From positions 14,471,221 through 14,535,220 of the forward strand of contig CM055105.1 of the NCBI GenBank assembly GCA_029204225.1: a stretch of 64,000 bases of DNA, written 5' to 3'. The DNA comes from Diphasiastrum complanatum. Lineage: Eukaryota > Streptophyta > Lycopodiopsida > Lycopodiales > Lycopodiaceae. How positions within the stretch are numbered: position 1 is the stretch's first letter; every line of letters begins with the position of its first letter. Of this stretch, positions 60,434 through 64,000 are shown in pieces. Position numbers and translations under genes: made by a program. Under the pieces are notes generated by a model. It was not told where the DNA came from, ran no database searches, and worked only from the letters and a program-made list of their open reading frames with translations.

Positions 60434-60743
60434 AGAATTGAATCGTTCATAAAACATTCATTCATGTCTTTGTTGTGCTAATATTTCTATGGGATGCTGA
60501 ATTTTTAAAGTTTAAAGATGTTTTGAAGGTTGATTTCAGTTTTCATCAACAATTCAAAGTTCAACTCAAAACAATCTATTCAATCAAAGAAACAGCAAGA
60601 CACATATTATCTAAGACGAAGAAATATCTAAAGGATGAAATATATGAAGAAATATCTTTTCGCCTTAACAAAAATCTGAAGAACAGAATGTTTCACGAAT
60701 AATCCTCAAAAAGAAGATGTTATGTTCACGAGGACGTTTCACA
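60434..60743 (+). other. Gypsy 3' untranslated spacer
   Basis: Short sequence between the extra ORF and the polypurine tract. A 75-codon ORF at 60475-60702 (KETARHILSKTKKYLKDEIY) could be the last exon-like remnant of the extra ORF, unrecognised. Confidence 0.45.
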
Positions 60744-60759
60744 TTTGAGAAAGGGGATA
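60744..60759 (+). promoter_or_regulatory. Polypurine tract
   Basis: TTGAGAAAGGGGATA lies immediately before the TG of the 3' LTR, the expected plus-strand primer position. Confidence 0.88.
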
Positions 60760-61992
60760 TGTGATGTCACCTTATTGTTAAAAATTGAATATCAACATAA
60801 ATATGGCATGATATACTCGAAAATGAAGATATGAGCTAATTAAGTATAAATCATGAAGAGGTCTAAAGTCACCTCCTAAGTACTTGTCTTGAAATTAAGG
60901 GCAAGGCCTTTAATAGGAAAGACATTGCCTTGGATAACCTTTACTAGGTCGTCCACACGAAACGGCTAGATACAAAAAGACATTTTAAACTAGAGTAACT
61001 TTAACTCGTACTTAAGTATACCTTTTATGGTATAATTGAACGTATTTTCAGTCTAATTGTTAACTAGACCCTTTTGCGGGAGTGACGCACCTGTTGTTTT
61101 AGAGGTGTGTTTGTTCGTCCCGTAGCATACATATTGATCTCACACTTCAGTGTCGAGCATCGAGAGAAGAGTTTATGCATATGTAAGAGATTGAAGAAGT
61201 GAATAGAGTTCTGTGAGTTATTCTCTCTTATCTCTGTTCTCTGCACTGTTGAGTGTGAGTGATCTTGAGTCTGCTAACAATCTCTAACGCATTACATGAA
61301 TTACTCTCTGATCAGACAGACTCTCTAGTGCATTACAGTCATTTGCTGTGTATCCGTAAAGCATGCTCTAAAGAACTGTCTTAAAACTATCTTATTCGTC
61401 TGTCGTGAATACCTTCTTTTCAGCACTCGAATAATAACTATCTTTGGTAAAGTCTAGCACAATCATTGAATAAATCTGTATGTATACATATGAGATGGTA
61501 GTCTCTGTCTTGATCTATTTTCCTGATTGGCATTGACATAAGTTTCTAACGTGCTCTAAAACCATTCGTGCTCTTTAACCATTAATTTTGGACTTTAGTT
61601 GTTGAGGACTTCTGTCTAGAAACGAATAGTTCGCGAACATGATTGATTAATTGTCTGCACAGTCGTGAATACATCGAACATTTTTCAACTCTCTCTTGAC
61701 ACCTTAATCAACCAGAGTGTAGTACTGTTGTACTACTCTGATAACATCTCATCTGTAGAACGTGTTTCATTTGATTTGATAGAGGCTAGGTTGTTGTTAT
61801 GAAATTATTAACATTACATTTCCCAAACCATAAGTAATACTGGTTACTTTTTAATGTCTGTCGACAACTAGAATAACACTCGAAACCACTTGCCATAATT
61901 GTACCAAATACATAACTTTCTAACACTGTCCTCTGTGGGAATGACATTATTTACTATAAAATCTATATTAACCCTATTGGTATAGTACGACA
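60760..61992 (+). repeat. 3' LTR of the gypsy element (1233 bp)
   Basis: Begins TGTGATGTCACC after the polypurine tract and ends TAGTACGACA. Its last 95 bp match the 5' LTR stub. It has a CTCTCTTATCTCTGTTCTCTGCACTG stretch in the middle and no ORF of note. Confidence 0.88.
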
Positions 61993-62459
61993 AGGAGGAC
62001 AAAATGGAAGGCATCATACGATGAATGACGCTCTGTGAGATGCTGCAAACCATCCTAAATGGAGTGCAATATGATATTCATGCATTCCGTCGCTCGGGAT
62101 ATCATCTATAGGCATAAGCACTTCAATCTCATTGCTTGTAGAAGCATTTTTTTAGGAATTTACAATATCGGTCGACATGATGCAATATATACTTCCTTCA
62201 AAATACTTTTACAATATCCATGGTAAAACAATTAAGTAGACTTTTTCATATGAGCAAAATCAGACATTCAAAGAAAATTAACCCATATTTCTAATTATAG
62301 ATGAAAATGCACTTAATCATCTCACAAATAACCACATAGCTATCTCCTCTTTCTCTTATAGCATAATGAATTTAAATAACTCAATCAAATCGTTTTTTCT
62401 TTTAAGATTTAAAGTGCATTATACACATAAAGACGTACAAATATATACATTTGGTGAAT

Positions 62460-62462
<3 letters not shown>
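61993..62462. other. No gene seen
   Basis: Unassigned flank to the right of the gypsy element. No duplication of the element's left flank could be tested because its 5' end is truncated. Confidence 0.4.

Positions 62463-62532
<70 letters not shown>
62463..62532. repeat. (TA)n microsatellite
   Basis: About 70 bp of perfect TA dinucleotide, the only long TA tract in the window. Confidence 0.98.
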
Positions 62533-62534
<2 letters not shown>

Positions 62535-62620
62535 ATTGGCCTAAAACTAGGACCATTAAAAAACACCAAAAAAAATTACTCTTTTTCAGGTCAAAGTCCC
62601 AAAACAAATGTCATCATGTT

Positions 62621-62684
62621 ATAATCTTCATGGATTGTTCAGATTGCTTTTTCAAGTAGTGTGCTTCGTGCACTGTCTAGATAA

Positions 62685-62776
<92 letters not shown>
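62621..62776. repeat. Unique 65-bp module followed by (GA)n
   Basis: Module: GGATTGTTCAGATTGCTTTT, then GTGTGCTTCGTGCACTGT and TAGATAATGTG, leading into (GA)n from 62688. The module recurs at 62879-62943 and 63896-63950. Confidence 0.92.
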
Positions 62777-62780
<4 letters not shown>

Positions 62781-62800
62781 AGCACAATTTAAAAGAGAGA

Positions 62801-62870
62801 GAGAGCGATCCAGCTAGCCTGCTTGCTATTCATTAATTAATCTGATCGATGGGTGATCTGTGGACTCATC
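62801..62870. repeat. Left arm of an inverted repeat (partner 63504-63574)
   Basis: CGATCCAGCTAGCCTGC, GCTATTCATTAAT, TAATCTGATC and TGTGGACTCATC are found as reverse complement, in order, at the partner site. Confidence 0.85.
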
Positions 62871-62878
62871 CAGGTGCA

Positions 62879-62940
62879 TAATCTTAATGGATTGTTCAGA
62901 TTGCTTCTTCGGGCAGTGTGCTTTGTGCAATGTGTAGATA

Positions 62941-63001
<61 letters not shown>
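62879..63001. repeat. Second copy of the 65-bp module, followed by (TG)n(GA)n
   Basis: GGATTGTTCAGATTGCTTCT and GTGTGCTTTGTGCAATGTGTAG lead into about 28 bp of TG and 32 bp of GA. Confidence 0.9.
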
Positions 63002-63367
<366 letters not shown>

Positions 63368-63503
63368 ATCGTGTCATTTGTTCAGACTGTATGCAGCCAT
63401 AGGCGAGACCCTTGCATGCAGTTTGCGGTTCGTTCAGAGCATTTAGGCCGCACAGGGACCGTGAGAACCGTGAGTGAGAGCATTTATGCCACATAGGAAC
63501 CGT

Positions 63504-63564
63504 GATGAGTCCAAAGATCGTCCATCAATTAGATCAGATTAATGAATAGCAGGACATGCTGGCT

Positions 63565-63574
<10 letters not shown>
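63504..63574. repeat. Right arm of the inverted repeat (partner 62801-62870)
   Basis: GATGAGTCCA, GATCAGATTAATGAATAGC and GCTGGCTGGATC are the reverse complement of the left arm. The loop is about 630 bp. Confidence 0.85.
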
Positions 63575-63660
<86 letters not shown>

Positions 63661-63895
63661 TCTATCATTCTTAGTCCTAAATAAATATAAATCTAACAAT
63701 CTATTACTACCATAGACTATGTATATATCTATAATCTTAAATTCTAAATCAATGCAAAATGTTAAACACACACACACACATCTTCTCTCTCTCTCTTTTT
63801 TTCCCTCTCTCTCTCACATACACATTATAAATTTAACAATCTATTACTACCCAACACTAGCTATATCTATTTGTCTCGCAAACCGCACTGCATGT
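63570..63895. repeat. (CT)n plus a copy of the 52.5-kb spacer block
   Basis: (CT)n at 63570-63654. Then 63655-63878 is nearly the same sequence as 52484-52703 (ATCTAACAATCTATTACTAC, CATAGACTATGTAT, TTAAACACACACA). The match ends sharply at TATTTGTCT. Confidence 0.92.
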
Positions 63896-63949
63896 ATTGT
63901 TCAGATTGCTTTTTGAAGCAGTGTGCTTCGTGCCATGTGTAAATAATGT

Positions 63950-64000
<51 letters not shown>
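63896..64000. repeat. Third copy of the 65-bp module and (GA)n running off the window
   Basis: GTTCAGATTGCTTTTTGAAG and GTGTGCTTCGTGCCATGTGTAA lead into GA from about 63948 to the window end. Confidence 0.92.

Overview
The window looks like nuclear DNA from a land plant with a large, transposon-dominated genome. The evidence is Ty1/copia elements primed by initiator-Met tRNA, Ty3/gypsy elements primed by tRNA-Asp (the Tat/Athila-type signature), and a CACTA (En/Spm) element with the plant TNP2/DUF4218/DUF4216 transposase. There are also very long (GA)n/(CT)n microsatellites. I cannot name the species. I saw no rRNA, tRNA, CRISPR array or bacterial-style operon, and no intact host gene. Almost every coding region is broken by stops or frameshifts. 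Coordinates of repeats and exons were read by eye and are approximate at the edges unless a target-site duplication or a terminal TG..CA fixes them.

Layout, left to right. 0-4 kb: a microsatellite, a copia primer site (+), and a minus-strand copia gag-protease-integrase pseudogene lacking reverse transcriptase. 4.7-6.4 kb (minus): a divergent histone H3-like pseudogene with a long basic/Ser-Pro tail and two candidate downstream exons. This is the only clear non-transposon homology in the window. 7.7-8.7 kb: minisatellites. 9.1-15.2 kb: a rearranged copia element with a good 5' LTR and primer site, a 1073-bp tandem duplication of leader plus gag, then protease and integrase, no RT, and an inverted copy of the LTR plus primer site at the far end. 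15.2-28.7 kb: paired G-runs, fragments of gypsy RT/RNase H/integrase on both strands, the first copy of an unidentified DDE-like gene (18.6-19.5 kb), a 201-bp LTR, and a degraded coiled-coil gag. A copia fragment here has its LTR fused directly to gag.

28.8-32.7 kb: a second, multi-exon copy of the unidentified gene (+), facing an unrecognised minus-strand ORF chain. 33.2-34.3 kb: a (GA)n-rich segment that recurs inverted at 51.4-53.6 kb. 34.4-38.3 kb: gypsy protease/integrase pieces and a copia gag. 38.8-43.2 kb: a second gypsy primer site (+) and a minus-strand gag followed by unrecognised ORFs.

43.9-62.0 kb is a nest. A Tat/Athila-like gypsy element (5' LTR stub, tRNA-Asp primer site, gag, protease, then RT-RNase H-integrase, an extra 3' ORF, polypurine tract and 1233-bp 3' LTR) is split between protease and RT by a ~7.4-kb CACTA element. 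A 655-bp solo LTR, flanked by a perfect 5-bp duplication (ATTGG), has in turn landed inside a CACTA transposase exon. The order of insertion can be read directly: gypsy first, CACTA second, solo LTR third. 62.4-64 kb holds (TA)n, (GA)n, (TG)n and (CT)n tracts joined by repeated unique modules.

A recurring theme is the kind of stop codon. Premature stops are overwhelmingly TAG or TGA where family alignments expect Gln (CAG) or Arg (CGA). That pattern fits C-to-T decay at methylated CHG and CG sites.
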